DNA of 64,000 nt from Methylobacterium sp. J-030 (GCF_022829545.1 NZ_JAKSYM010000280.1:1-64000), one strand, 5' to 3'. Positions 1 through 8,715 are shown, counted from the stretch's first letter. Numbers and translations are program-made. The notes: generated by a model from the letters alone, not told the origin.

Positions 1-323
1 ACCCGGCGGTTGACCGACACGATCGTCGCCCAGATGGCCGGCGTCAGGCTGATGCGCGCGGGCTCCGTGCGGTCGACCCCGCACTCGGCCGCGTAGCTCT
101 GGCAGAACGTCACCCACGCCGCGATCGGCTTCGCCTCGCCCTGGATCCGGGCGCCGACCTCGGCGGGCAGGCTCGCCAGCGTCTGGGCCTCGGACGTGGC
201 GGCGAAGCCGGTCAGGCCGAGGACCGCCAGGGCCAGGCCGCACGCGGCGCGGCGACCGCGGGAGAGCTGACGCGATGCAGAGCCGGACACCAGCCCCTGC
301 ACCTTGGTAACCGCGAACCGCAT
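1..323 (-). CDS. Transglutaminase-like cysteine peptidase, 5' part only
   Basis: The visible 107 codons begin at an ATG on the minus strand and run off the left edge, so only the N-terminus is seen. There is a basic start, a hydrophobic stretch at about residues 28-45 ending in a plausible signal cleavage (TSEAQ), then a segment with the order WVTFC, AAEC, ISLTP, IWATIVSVN. That order is characteristic of the bacterial transglutaminase-like cysteine proteinases (BTLCP, COG3672), presumed periplasmic enzymes. The catalytic Cys-His-Asp region would lie beyond the window and cannot be checked. It is transcribed divergently from the cytochrome c gene. Family assignment is from recalled motif order. 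Confidence 0.7.
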   Translation of the reverse strand, partial: MRFAVTKVQGLVSGSASRQLSRGRRAACGLALAVLGLTGFAATSEAQTLASLPAEVGARIQGEAKPIAAWVTFCQSYAAECGVDRTEPARISLTPAIWATIVSVNRR

Positions 324-575
324 CGCCGTGTCTCAACCGTTAAGCTCTCGTTAACGAAAGCTCTCACGCCGGCGGCCCGGCGGCAATCCGCCGATTAACA
401 AAAGGTTAACGCTGTGCGCAACGCGGATAAGGCGATCGATCCGCCGCGACCGGTCGGCCGCCCGGGCACCAGCGCGAAATCGTGATGACACCGCCGCGCG
501 CCCGATCCGCCCGGGCGCCGTTATGTCCCCACCGCACCCGCGCGACGACGCCTGTGGGCGGAAGGAGGAACGTCG
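324..575. promoter_or_regulatory. Divergent intergenic region with a TCGTTAACGA palindrome
   Basis: This 252-bp gap separates the divergent peptidase and cytochrome genes and is less GC-rich than its surroundings. A perfect 10-bp palindrome (TCGTTAACGA) is at 348-357, a second GTTAAC is near 404, and the heptamer AGCTCTC occurs on both sides of the palindrome. These could be operator half-sites or a promoter region for the peptidase. The cytochrome gene has its own strong ribosome binding site (GGAGGAA, about 564-570). No recognised operator was identified. Confidence 0.35.
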
Positions 576-1157
576 ATGCGGTGTGAAGTCAAAGGGGTTG
601 CCGGTGTCATCCTGGCCGGACTGGCAGCAGGGTCTCTCTGGACGTTTCCCGCCCACGCGGCGCCCCCGGCCGCGCCACCGGCTCCCGCCGCCGGTTCGGC
701 GGATCTGAAGAGCGAGGGGCCGACCCAGCCCGCCAAGGTCCAGGACGGCCAGTACACCGACAAGAACGGCGACCCGACCTATCACGTGACCGACAACGGC
801 AAGAAGGTCGATTGGTACACGATGTCGGGCTACCTCCGGTACAACGCCAACTGCATCGTGTGCCACGGACCGGACGGCATGGGCTCGACCTACGCGCCCT
901 CCCTGGTCGATGCCCTGAAGGGCATGGACTACGCGCATTTCGCCGGCATCATCGTCGGCGGCAAGAAGGACGTGAACGCCTCCCAGGAGCTGGTCATGCC
1001 GGCCTTCGGCGATAACCGGAACGTCATGTGCTACATGCCCGACATCTACACCTACCTGCGCGCCCGCTCGGACGGCGTGGTCGGCCGCAACCGGCCATCG
1101 GAGCATGAGCCCAAGCCCGCCGCCTTCGAGAAGGCCGAGGATGCCTGCATGAAGTGA
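576..1157 (+). CDS. Small secreted c-type cytochrome, methanol-metabolism related family
   Basis: The product is a 193-aa monohaem cytochrome c with a signal peptide (about residues 1-29, AHAA cleavage region) followed by a Pro/Ala-rich linker. The haem site CIVCH is at residues 93-97. A likely sixth ligand is Met141 in MPAFG. Two additional cysteines (C152 and C191) lie C-terminal, giving four in the mature protein, which fits the family annotated as c-type cytochrome, methanol metabolism-related (four-cysteine cytochrome). It should act in the periplasm as an electron carrier. A good Shine-Dalgarno (GGAGGAA) precedes the ATG. It stands alone; no dehydrogenase gene is adjacent, so the partner is unknown. 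Confidence 0.8.
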   Translation: MRCEVKGVAGVILAGLAAGSLWTFPAHAAPPAAPPAPAAGSADLKSEGPTQPAKVQDGQYTDKNGDPTYHVTDNGKKVDWYTMSGYLRYNANCIVCHGPDGMGSTYAPSLVDALKGMDYAHFAGIIVGGKKDVNASQELVMPAFGDNRNVMCYMPDIYTYLRARSDGVVGRNRPSEHEPKPAAFEKAEDACMK

Positions 1158-1291
1158 CGCCCGGCGCGGCACACCCGCGATGGCTCGGCGGAACACCACC
1201 GTTGCACGAATCCATTGCGCGCGACATACTCACCGCGAGACGCTGAAGAGCGGGCGACAAGCCCGCCGAGGGGGTCCGCAGGGGGTGAGAC

Positions 1292-2515
1292 GTGGCTCAG
1301 GGATCGGGTGTGCGCCGCCATCTGTGCGGCATCTGGACGGCCTGGACGGAGGCGGCCTCGGCCGGCGACGCGGTCGCCGATGTGACGCGGGCCATCGGTG
1401 ACGCCGACCTCTCGCAGATCGTCGTGTTCTTCTCGGCCGATTACGACGCCGCGGTGCTGGCCCGGGAGCTGGAGAAGTGGTTCCCCGGCGTGCCGGTCTC
1501 CGGCTGCTCGATGTCGGGCGGCATCGCGCCGGCCGGCGGCCTCGACCGCGGTCTCGTGGTCATCGCGTTTCCGGCCGAGCGCTTCCGCATCGTCTCGACG
1601 GTGCTTGCCGCCATCGACCATCTCGACGTGGAGCGGACCGCCTCGGCGGTGCGGGCCCTGCGCCGGACCCTCGACCCGCTCGAGCCCTGCCGCGAGGGCG
1701 ATCCGGCCGCGGCCGGCCGCCGCTTCGCCCTGTCGCTGATCGACGGGCTCGCCAATGCCGAGGAGACGGTGGTCTCGGCCATCGCCTGGGCCCTCGACGG
1801 CATCCCGATCGTCGGCGGCTCGGCCGGCGACGACCTGCGCTTCCGGGACGCGGTGCTGCTCCACGGCGGCCGGATCCACCGCAAGGCGGCGGTGCTGGTG
1901 CTGGTCGAGACCGATTTCCCCGTGGAGATCTTCAAGAGCGACAATTTCGAGCCGACCCAGACCAAGTTCGTGGTGACCGCCTCGGACGGCGAGCGGCGCG
2001 AGGTCCAGGAGCTGAACGCCGAGCCGGCGGCCCGGGAATACGCCATGGCGATCGGCCTCGACCCCGAGAACCTGTCGCCGATGAGCTTCGCGGCCTATCC
2101 GCTGGCCGTGAAGGTCGGCGGCGAGTATTTCTGCCGCTCGATCCGGCGGATGAACGAGGACGGCTCGCTCAGCTTCTTCTGCGCGGTCGACGAGGGCGTG
2201 GTGCTGACGCTGGCCGAGCCCCGCGACATCGTCGCCTCCACCCGGGCCGAGCTGTCCCGCCTCGACGCCCAGCTCGGCGGCGTCGACCTGATCATCGGCT
2301 TCGAATGCGTGCTGCGCCGCCTCGACGCCGAGAGCCGGCAGGTCCGCCACGGCATCACCGACCTCTACCGCCGCTACAACGTGGTCGGCTTCGAGACGTT
2401 CGGCGAGCAGTACCGGGCGATGCACCTGAACCAGACCTTCACCGGCATCGCCATCGGCAAGGGCCTCGCCGACAAGAGCTTGGCTGTCCCGGACCGGCCG
2501 CCGGTCGCGTCGTGA
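1292..2515 (+). CDS. FIST-domain sensor protein (NosP-like)
   Basis: This 407-aa soluble protein has the FIST_N domain (about residues 30-225, including the GSAGDD turn near 176) and FIST_C domain (about 230-390). There are no membrane segments or output domain. FIST proteins are small-ligand sensors; one well-studied group, NosP, binds haem and nitric oxide and controls a neighbouring hybrid kinase. The start is a GTG after GGGGGTGAG. Its TGA overlaps the GTG of the downstream kinase (GTGA), so the two are almost certainly co-translated. Which ligand it binds cannot be read from sequence alone; haem/NO is inferred from the pairing. Confidence 0.82.
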   Translation: MAQGSGVRRHLCGIWTAWTEAASAGDAVADVTRAIGDADLSQIVVFFSADYDAAVLARELEKWFPGVPVSGCSMSGGIAPAGGLDRGLVVIAFPAERFRIVSTVLAAIDHLDVERTASAVRALRRTLDPLEPCREGDPAAAGRRFALSLIDGLANAEETVVSAIAWALDGIPIVGGSAGDDLRFRDAVLLHGGRIHRKAAVLVLVETDFPVEIFKSDNFEPTQTKFVVTASDGERREVQELNAEPAAREYAMAIGLDPENLSPMSFAAYPLAVKVGGEYFCRSIRRMNEDGSLSFFCAVDEGVVLTLAEPRDIVASTRAELSRLDAQLGGVDLIIGFECVLRRLDAESRQVRHGITDLYRRYNVVGFETFGEQYRAMHLNQTFTGIAIGKGLADKSLAVPDRPPVAS

Positions 2516-3858
2516 CCCTGCATCCGAGCGGGCTGGAGACCGACGCGTCGCTGCGCCGGCGGATCGAGAAGCTCGAGCGCATCAACGCCGCGCTGATGTC
2601 CCATGTCGAGCGCAGCATGGACCAGCGGGGCAGCGCCTACTCGCTGTTCCAGACCGCGATCATGCTGGAGGGGCGCGTCCGCACCCGCACCGAGGAGCTG
2701 ACCGGGCTGATGCACCGCCTGGAGCGCTCCAACGAGGCGCTGGCCGCCGCCAAGGAGGAGGCGGAGACCGCCAACCGCTCCAAGACCCGCTTCCTGGCGG
2801 CGGCGAGCCACGATCTGCTGCAGCCCGTGAACGCCGCCCGCCTGTCGATCTCGGCGCTGGCCGATCTCGACGTGCCGCCGGAGGCCCGCACCATCGCCGG
2901 CCAGGTGGAGCGGGGGCTGCAGACGATCGAGGATCTGATCAAGACGCTGCTGGACATCTCCAAGCTCGATGCCGGCATCGTCCGCCCGCAGGTGCAGCCG
3001 GTCTTCCTGCCCGATCTGCTGGCCGAGCTCGCCGAGAGCTTCAAGCCTTTCGCCGAGCGCAAGGGCCTGCGGCTCGCGGTGCGCTGCCCGGACCTGACCG
3101 TGGTCAGCGACGGGGTCCTGCTCCAGCGCATCCTGCAGAACCTCGTCTCGAACGCCGTGCGCTACACCGGCACCGGCGGCATCGTGCTCGCCGCCCGGCG
3201 GCGCGCCGGCGGGGTCCGGGTCGAGGTGACCGATACGGGCTGCGGCATCGCCGAGGAGGACCGCACCCTCGTGTTCGACGAGTTCTTCCGCGGCAGCGCC
3301 CGGTCGAGCAGCGGCGAAGAACCGGGCTTAGGGCTCGGCCTGTCGATCGTGCACCGCATGGCCCAGGCGCTGGACCATCCCCTGACCCTGGCCTCGCGGC
3401 CCGGCCACGGCACGCGGGTCACGCTCGCCCTGCCGCTGAGCGCGGTCCCGGCCGCCGCGGCGCCGCCCGCGCCGGTGGCGACCCGGCTCTCGGGGGCGCA
3501 TGTTCTCGTGGTGGAGAACGATGCCTCCACGGCCGACGCCCTCGCCCGCCTCCTGCAGAACTGGGACGCCCGGGTCTCGACGTTTCGCGATCTCGCCGGG
3601 GTGCGCGCGGCCGTGGCGGCGGGGGCGGCGCCGCCGGACATCCTCGTGCTCGACTACCATCTGGATGACGGCGCCTGCGGGCTCGACGTCGCCGCCTACC
3701 TGTGCGGGCGCCGCCTCGATCCGCTCCCCGTGATCGTGACCACCGCCGACCATTCCGCCGCCGTGGAGGAGCGGGTCGCGGCGGCCGGCGCCGAGCTCGT
3801 GCGCAAGCCGATCAAGCCGGCGCAGCTGCGCTCGCTGCTGACCTACATGCTGGCTTGA
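2512..3858 (+). CDS. Hybrid sensor histidine kinase/response regulator, partner of the FIST protein (NahK-like)
   Basis: I chose the GTG that overlaps the FIST stop codon, giving 448 aa. A coiled-coil-like N-terminus (about 15-95) has no transmembrane segment or PAS domain. The H-box ASHDLLQPVNAARL carries the phospho-acceptor His100. An ATPase domain follows (DTGCGI, GLGLGLSI), then a receiver domain (about 330-448) with Asp381 in VLDYHLDDG and Lys in RKPIKP. The H-box spelling and architecture match the NahK group of cytoplasmic hybrid kinases. With no sensor domain of its own, its input is most simply the FIST protein. No DNA-binding regulator is adjacent, so the phosphotransfer target is elsewhere. 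Confidence 0.85.
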   Translation: MTLHPSGLETDASLRRRIEKLERINAALMSHVERSMDQRGSAYSLFQTAIMLEGRVRTRTEELTGLMHRLERSNEALAAAKEEAETANRSKTRFLAAASHDLLQPVNAARLSISALADLDVPPEARTIAGQVERGLQTIEDLIKTLLDISKLDAGIVRPQVQPVFLPDLLAELAESFKPFAERKGLRLAVRCPDLTVVSDGVLLQRILQNLVSNAVRYTGTGGIVLAARRRAGGVRVEVTDTGCGIAEEDRTLVFDEFFRGSARSSSGEEPGLGLGLSIVHRMAQALDHPLTLASRPGHGTRVTLALPLSAVPAAAAPPAPVATRLSGAHVLVVENDASTADALARLLQNWDARVSTFRDLAGVRAAVAAGAAPPDILVLDYHLDDGACGLDVAAYLCGRRLDPLPVIVTTADHSAAVEERVAAAGAELVRKPIKPAQLRSLLTYMLA

Positions 3859-4058
3859 GCGGCGCGAGGTTGATCGGCGGTGCCGCCGCGCAGCGGCTCC
3901 GGAACAAACCCCTCCGCGCCGTGACATAGAACACATCGCGCCCCTCGACGGTCCGCCCCGCCTGCGCGACAGGGAGCGGCGTCCGCGGCGCACCCGCACC
4001 CGGATATCCCCAGCCATCGACGTCACGGACATCCCGGACGCCGCAGGAGCGCGCGAGC

Positions 4059-5462
4059 ATGGCGCAGGTCCCGCTCGGTTCAGGCGCCGCCAAAAGCGGC
4101 AGCCCGCAGGACGGACTGCCGCCGCGCGAGCGGATCCTCGCCATGACGGCGATCGGGCTCGCCATGACCATGGCGGTCCTCGACGGGGCCATCGTCAACG
4201 TGGCGCTGCCCGTCATGGCGAAGGACCTCGCGGTCAAGCCCGCGGATGCGATCTTCGTGGTCAACGCCTATCAGATCGCGGTGACCGCGAGCCTCCTGCC
4301 GCTGGCGGCGCTCGGCGACATCTTCGGCTTCCGGCGGGTCTACCTGCCCGGGCTCGCGGTGTTCGTGGCCGCCTCTTTGGCCTGTGCGGTGGCGCCGAGC
4401 CTGCCCCTCCTGATCGCGGCGCGGATCGTCCAGGGGCTCGGGGCTGCGGCGATCATGAGCGTCAATATCGGCTTCGTGCGCTTCATCTACCCGCACCGGA
4501 TGATCGGCCAGGGGGTCGCCAACGTCGCGCTGGTGGTGGCGGTGGCCTCCGCGGCGGGCCCGACCGTGGCGGCCGCGATCCTCTCGGTGGCGACCTGGCC
4601 GTGGCTGTTCCTCGTCAACATCCCGGTGGGCCTGCTGGCGCTGACGGTGGCCTCGCGCACGCTGCCGGCGACGCCGGCGAGCGGGAGGCCCTTCGACGCC
4701 GTGAGCGCCGTCCTGAACGCCCTGACTTTCGGCCTGCTCATCATCGGCATCGACGGGCTGGGCGATCCCGGTGCGCGGGGCGTGGCGGTCGCCGAGCTGG
4801 CCGGCGCGCTGGTGATCGGGACGGTCTTCGTGCGGCGCCAGATCCGCCTGCCGGCGCCGCTGCTGCCGGTCGACCTGCTGCGGATCCCCGCCTTCGCGCT
4901 CTCGATGGCGACCTCCGTCGCCTCGTTCTGCGCCCAGATGATCTCCTACGTGGCGCTGCCCTTCTACTTCCAGGACGTGCTGCACCTCTCCAGCACCCAG
5001 ACCGGCTTCCTGCTCACCCCGTGGCCGATCGCCGTGGCCGCGATGGCGCCGGTCTCCGGGCGCCTCGCCGACCGCTACCCGCCCGGGATCCTCGGTGGGA
5101 TCGGGCTCGCCATGCTGGCGAGCGGCCTCGCCTGCATGACGCTCCTGCCCGCGGCGCCCGCCACCCTCGACATCGTCTGGCGCCTGACCCTGTGCGGCCT
5201 CGGCTTCGGCCTGTTCCAGTCGCCCAACAACAAGGTCATCGTCACCTCCGCGCCGCGCGATCGGGCCGGAGGGGCGAGCGGAATGCAATCGACGGCGCGG
5301 CTCACCGGCCAGTCGTTGGGCGCAGCCCTGGTGGCGGTGATCTTCGGCCTGACCCACGGGCTCGGGCCCGGCCGGGCCGTCACCCTGTCGCTGTCCTGCG
5401 CGGCGGCGCTGGCGGTGATCGGCGGCTGCGCCAGCGTCCTGCGGCGGAGTCGGGCCGGCTAG
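4059..5462 (+). CDS. MFS drug-type exporter (DHA2/EmrB-QacA family)
   Basis: The product is a 467-aa integral membrane protein with about 14 predicted helices, starting after a short hydrophilic N-terminus. The first helix carries AVLDGAIVNVALPVMAKDL, the signature of the 14-TMS drug:H+ antiporters. A motif-A-like loop follows helix 2 (GDIFGFRR) and another is in the second half (GRLADRYP). The length is a little short for the family but ends cleanly. It is followed after 66 bp by an SDR on the same strand; the two may be co-transcribed. The substrate cannot be predicted. Confidence 0.85.
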   Translation: MAQVPLGSGAAKSGSPQDGLPPRERILAMTAIGLAMTMAVLDGAIVNVALPVMAKDLAVKPADAIFVVNAYQIAVTASLLPLAALGDIFGFRRVYLPGLAVFVAASLACAVAPSLPLLIAARIVQGLGAAAIMSVNIGFVRFIYPHRMIGQGVANVALVVAVASAAGPTVAAAILSVATWPWLFLVNIPVGLLALTVASRTLPATPASGRPFDAVSAVLNALTFGLLIIGIDGLGDPGARGVAVAELAGALVIGTVFVRRQIRLPAPLLPVDLLRIPAFALSMATSVASFCAQMISYVALPFYFQDVLHLSSTQTGFLLTPWPIAVAAMAPVSGRLADRYPPGILGGIGLAMLASGLACMTLLPAAPATLDIVWRLTLCGLGFGLFQSPNNKVIVTSAPRDRAGGASGMQSTARLTGQSLGAALVAVIFGLTHGLGPGRAVTLSLSCAAALAVIGGCASVLRRSRAG

Positions 5463-5528
5463 ACGGCAGGGGCATGCGACCCGCGCTCGGCCTGCGCGTT
5501 GACGCGGCACCGCACACAGGAGGCATCG

Positions 5529-6326
5529 ATGGACCTCGATCTCACCGGCCGGAAGGCCCTGGTCACCGGCTCGACCGCCGGCATCGGCTACGCCATCGCC
5601 AGGGAACTCTGCGATCTCGGGACCGAAGTCGGCATCAACGGCCGCACGCCCGAGCGGGTGGAGGCGACCCTGGCCAAGCTGCGGGGCGAGGCGAAATCCG
5701 GCCGGGCCTTCGCGGCGCCGGGGGACGTCGCCACCGCGGAGGGTGTCGCGGCCCTGGTGCGGACGCTGCCGGCTGTCGATATCCTCGTCAACAATACCGG
5801 GATCTTCGAGCCGAAGCCGTTCTTCGACATCCCGGATGCCGACTGGCAGCGCTTCTTCGACGTCAACGTGATGAGCGGCGTGCGCCTTTCGCGGGCCTAC
5901 GCGCCCGGCATGGCCGAGCGCGGCTGGGGCCGGGTGATCTTCATCTCCAGCGAGTCGGGGGTGAACACGCCGACCGAGATGGTCCATTACGGGATGACCA
6001 AGACGGCGCAGCTCGCGATCTCCCGGGGCCTGGCTCAGACGGTCGCGGGCAGCGGCGTGACGGTCAACAGCGTCCTGCCGGGGCCGACCCTCTCGGAGGG
6101 CGTGGCGGAGTTCATGACGCAGATGGCCGGAGGGCGGGCCGACGCGGACCTCGACGCGATGGGGCGCGCCTTCGTGGCGGAGCACCGCCCGTCCTCGCTG
6201 ATCCAGCGGCTTGCGCGGGTTGAGGAGGTGGCGAATCTCGTCGCCTATCTGTGCAGCCCCGCGGCGAGCGCCACCACGGGGGCCGCACTGCGCGTGGACG
6301 GCGGGGTCCTGCAGGGCATTGCTTAG
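5529..6326 (+). CDS. SDR-family NAD(P)-dependent oxidoreductase
   Basis: The start is the ATG behind a strong AGGAGG (5517-5524), giving 265 aa, the usual classical SDR length. The nucleotide-binding glycine motif TGSTAGIG is at residues 13-20, NNTG at about 92-95, and the catalytic pair is Tyr154/Lys158 in YGMTK, with the preceding serine in ISSESG. The C-terminus carries the LRVDGG element common to the FabG-like group. It is probably a cytosolic 3-oxoacyl- or polyol-type reductase; the substrate is not inferable. It lies downstream of the MFS exporter on the same strand. Confidence 0.88.
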   Translation: MDLDLTGRKALVTGSTAGIGYAIARELCDLGTEVGINGRTPERVEATLAKLRGEAKSGRAFAAPGDVATAEGVAALVRTLPAVDILVNNTGIFEPKPFFDIPDADWQRFFDVNVMSGVRLSRAYAPGMAERGWGRVIFISSESGVNTPTEMVHYGMTKTAQLAISRGLAQTVAGSGVTVNSVLPGPTLSEGVAEFMTQMAGGRADADLDAMGRAFVAEHRPSSLIQRLARVEEVANLVAYLCSPAASATTGAALRVDGGVLQGIA

Positions 6327-6655
6327 GCCTTCGCGCGACCGAGCCACCTCTGACGCGCAGTCAGACAGCTCGAACGGCCACTTGGAACGGTCACCGGGGA
6401 TTGTCCGGGACCACCGGCCGATGGCGGCACCCGTCACCCCACGCAACGCGCTGTCGACCGCCGAGAAACGCGAACTGGCCCGAACCGGCCCGGGGCAGCA
6501 CGCCTCGATCCGATCGGACCTGCGGTTTCCCGATCGCGGGCATGCGTCGCCGCAACCCGGGAGATCACGGACGCCCGTCGTCTTCAGGCGGCGGCTCCAA
6601 GATGCTCCTAGAGCCGACAGTCCGGACGGGGGCCGGGCTTGGCTCTAGGGAGCGA
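6327..6655. other. Non-coding gap between convergent genes, nothing recognised
   Basis: This 329-bp gap lies between the SDR and the SWIB gene, which point towards each other. Open frames across it are continuations of out-of-frame shadows, with no ribosome binding site or family resemblance. I see no convincing terminator hairpin with a T-tract, no tRNA and no repeat family member. Confidence 0.5.
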
Positions 6656-7030
6656 TTAGGCCTTCAGATGCGCCGCGAGGTGCTTGTTCATCTCGAACAT
6701 CGAGCACTTGTCCTTGCCGAAGACCTTCTTCAGCTTGTCGTCGGCCATGATCTCGCGCTTGTTCTCGGGGTTCTGAAGGTTGTGCTTCTTGATGTAGTCC
6801 CACACCTTGCTGACCACCTCGCCGCGCGGCAGCGGGCTGGTGCCGACGATCGCGCCGAGCTCGGCCGAGGGCTTCAGCGGCTGCTGCAGGGCATTCGGCT
6901 TGGTGCTGGCGGACTTGGTCGCGGCGGGCTTGGCGGCCTTGGCCGGAGCGGCCTTCGCCGGAGCCGGCTTTTCCGCAGTCTTGGTGGTCTTGGCCGCCTT
7001 CGGTGCAGCCTTCTCGGTCTTTGTGGCCAT
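6656..7030 (-). CDS. SWIB/MDM2-domain protein with a Lys/Ala-rich tail
   Basis: The ATG behind GGAGGAAGTTA gives 124 aa. Residues 1 to about 45 are almost entirely Lys, Ala, Pro and Thr, in AKAAP-like repeats resembling histone H1 tails. From about residue 47 a full SWIB domain follows (LGAIVGTSPLPRGEVVSKVW, YIKKHNLQ, MFEMNKHL). SWIB domains in eukaryotic SWI/SNF subunits mediate protein interactions; in bacteria such proteins are usually annotated as SWIB/MDM2 domain proteins of unknown role. The basic tail suggests nucleic-acid binding, which is an inference. Confidence 0.88.
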   Translation of the reverse strand: MATKTEKAAPKAAKTTKTAEKPAPAKAAPAKAAKPAATKSASTKPNALQQPLKPSAELGAIVGTSPLPRGEVVSKVWDYIKKHNLQNPENKREIMADDKLKKVFGKDKCSMFEMNKHLAAHLKA

Positions 7031-7273
7031 TAACTTCCTCCGGTTCTCGGGCCGCAGGCCGGGGCATGATCGCCCCACGGCCGAGCCAGCATAGCAGCAA
7101 CTAAGCGGTGCCGCTGCCGTTCCAAGGGGAAATCGCCTTCACGGGCGTCTCATCCACAAGGCACACGCGGAAATCCACATCGGAAGCGGCCGATCCGGGC
7201 CGGAGCGAAGATGATTCACCGATCCGGGTTGCGCGAAACCTGTTCTTAACAATCTTGCCGCTGATGTGCTTGC

Positions 7274-7396
7274 ATGTTCGCCCCGGCCCTCACCCTCGCA
7301 CTGCTGCTCGCCGCCGGGCTCGTCACGGCGCTTGGGGTCGGCATCCGCGCCGAGCCGGCGACCGCCGGCACCGAACCGGGCCGCGGCCTCGTCTGA
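7274..7396 (+). CDS. Possible 40-aa single-pass membrane peptide
   Basis: An ATG opens a 40-codon frame. The product begins with one strongly hydrophobic helix (residues 3-25, rich in Leu and Ala) and ends in a short polar tail (about 26-40). It lies 48 bp upstream of the DUF2721 gene on the same strand. There is no clear Shine-Dalgarno, and hydrophobic short frames are common by chance in GC-rich DNA, so this is tentative. Confidence 0.3.
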   Translation: MFAPALTLALLLAAGLVTALGVGIRAEPATAGTEPGRGLV

Positions 7397-7444
7397 GCCG
7401 CCGGGATTGCCCCGGCGCGCCGCCCGGTCCATCTGCCGGGCGCC

Positions 7445-7942
7445 ATGACCGATCCGATCATCCCCACGAACCTCGCCACGGCCTTGGAAAGCACGGCGCA
7501 CGTCGTCCAGGTCGCGCTCAGCCCCGTCTTCCTGCTGTCCGGCATCGCGACGCTGCTCAACGTGTTCGGCGCCCGGCTCGCCCGGGTGGCGGATCAGGCG
7601 GACCACATATCCGGGCTGCTCGCCGAGGCCGCGGACGCGGAGCGCCTGCGCCTGGGTCGGCGCCTTGACCGGCTGCACCAGCGCTCGCTGGCCCTGGACG
7701 CCGCCGTGTTCCTGGCGGCCCTCGGCGGCGTGGCGACCTGCGGCTCGGTGCTGACGCTGTTCGTCGGGGCGCTCCGCGACGCGACGGTGGCGACGCTGCT
7801 GTTCGGGCTGTTCGGCGCGGCGATCCTGTGCACGCTGTGCGCCCTGATCGCCTTCGGGTTCGAGATGCTGCTCGCCAGCCGAGCGGTCCGGGACCGGGTC
7901 AACGAGCGGCGAGCCCAGGCCGGCATGACGACGGATCCCTGA
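7445..7942 (+). CDS. DUF2721-family membrane protein
   Basis: The 165-aa protein has three hydrophobic segments (about residues 22-42, 82-105 and 110-135) and the conserved DUF2721 start VQVALSPVFLLSGIATLLNV followed by GARLARV. The family is a small bacterial inner-membrane group without an assigned function. The length is typical. It is preceded by a possible small membrane peptide and followed by a PRC-barrel gene on the same strand 194 bp later. Confidence 0.8.
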   Translation: MTDPIIPTNLATALESTAHVVQVALSPVFLLSGIATLLNVFGARLARVADQADHISGLLAEAADAERLRLGRRLDRLHQRSLALDAAVFLAALGGVATCGSVLTLFVGALRDATVATLLFGLFGAAILCTLCALIAFGFEMLLASRAVRDRVNERRAQAGMTTDP

Positions 7943-8136
7943 ACCGGCTCGGCCCATCTCCTTCCGCCCCCGTACCGGGCGCGCCGCACGGGGAACCGGC
8001 CGCCCGCGTCCCGCTTGGTTCGCAGGACCCACGGGGTGCGGATCACCGCGCATCCGCCGCTCGGGTCCCTGGCCGGCCGCAGGTTTTCGTCGCAGAACCG
8101 GAGGCCGCGTTTGCGAAACCTGCTCAGGGAGCGACC

Positions 8137-8496
8137 ATGCCGACGGACCTGCCCACCGAACGTGCCGTGAGGAAGCCCGGAACCCTGGAACTCGACCCCG
8201 CCGGCGAGGGCGTCGCCATCGACGAGACCCCCCGGCTGATCGGCTCGCACAAGGTCGAGGGGGCGGACGTCTACGACCAGACCGGCCGCCACCTCGGCGC
8301 GATCCACACCATCATGGTGGACAAGATTTCCGGACAGGTCGCCTACGTGGTGCTGGCCTTCGGCGGATTCCTGGGTCTCGGCGAGACCCATCACCCCCTG
8401 CCCTGGAAGGCCCTGAGCTACAGCACCGACCTCGGCGGCTACGTGGTCGACATCGAGCCGGGCGTGCTCGCGGGGGCGCCGACCCAAGGGGCGTGA
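8137..8496 (+). CDS. PRC-barrel domain protein, cytoplasmic
   Basis: The ATG preceded by AGGGAG gives 119 aa without a signal peptide. A PRC-barrel occupies about residues 35-105: LIGSHKVEGADVYDQTGRH, then VVLAFGGFLGLGE and LPWKAL. This is the soluble type widespread in Rhizobiales. PRC-barrels occur in photosynthetic reaction-centre H subunits and in RimM, and otherwise mark small proteins thought to bind partners. The second PRC protein nearby (9418-10119) has the same GGFLG(L/V)G core but is exported, so the two may be paralogues in different compartments. Confidence 0.82.
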   Translation: MPTDLPTERAVRKPGTLELDPAGEGVAIDETPRLIGSHKVEGADVYDQTGRHLGAIHTIMVDKISGQVAYVVLAFGGFLGLGETHHPLPWKALSYSTDLGGYVVDIEPGVLAGAPTQGA

Positions 8497-8570
8497 TCGG
8501 GCGCCTTCCTGCCTCGCCGGCAAAGGCTACGACGGCGTCACGCATCCCCTGGGAGACGAGCGCGACGCCG

Positions 8571-8666
8571 CCCTCTCCCCGCAAGCGGGGCGAGGGGTCC
8601 TCGGGGGCCCATCGTCAGCGCAGCGGACGACGTGCGACGCCGCAAGCCCGCAGAGGGGGGAGGGAG
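8571..8666. repeat. C/G-tract palindromic element and hairpin between convergent genes
   Basis: A hairpin with 12-bp arms, 8571-8582 and 8585-8596, has a 2-nt loop and one G-T pair. It is followed at about 8647-8666 by a G-tract segment (CCGCAGAGGGGGGAGGG). That segment closely resembles one arm of the hairpin at 31595-31624. The position between the convergent PRC-barrel and lipoprotein genes suits a bidirectional terminator, but no T-tract is present. I read it as a member of an intergenic repeat family. Confidence 0.5.
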
Positions 8667-8715
8667 CGCGCGCGGCGGATATGACAGCCGGGACTGTCAA
8701 CGGTGGCCCGCGTCC

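Noticed and set aside
4080..6446. 788-codon open frame on the minus strand over the MFS and SDR genes
   Set aside because: It runs opposite two genes with clear families and has no family resemblance; a shadow typical of very GC-rich DNA.
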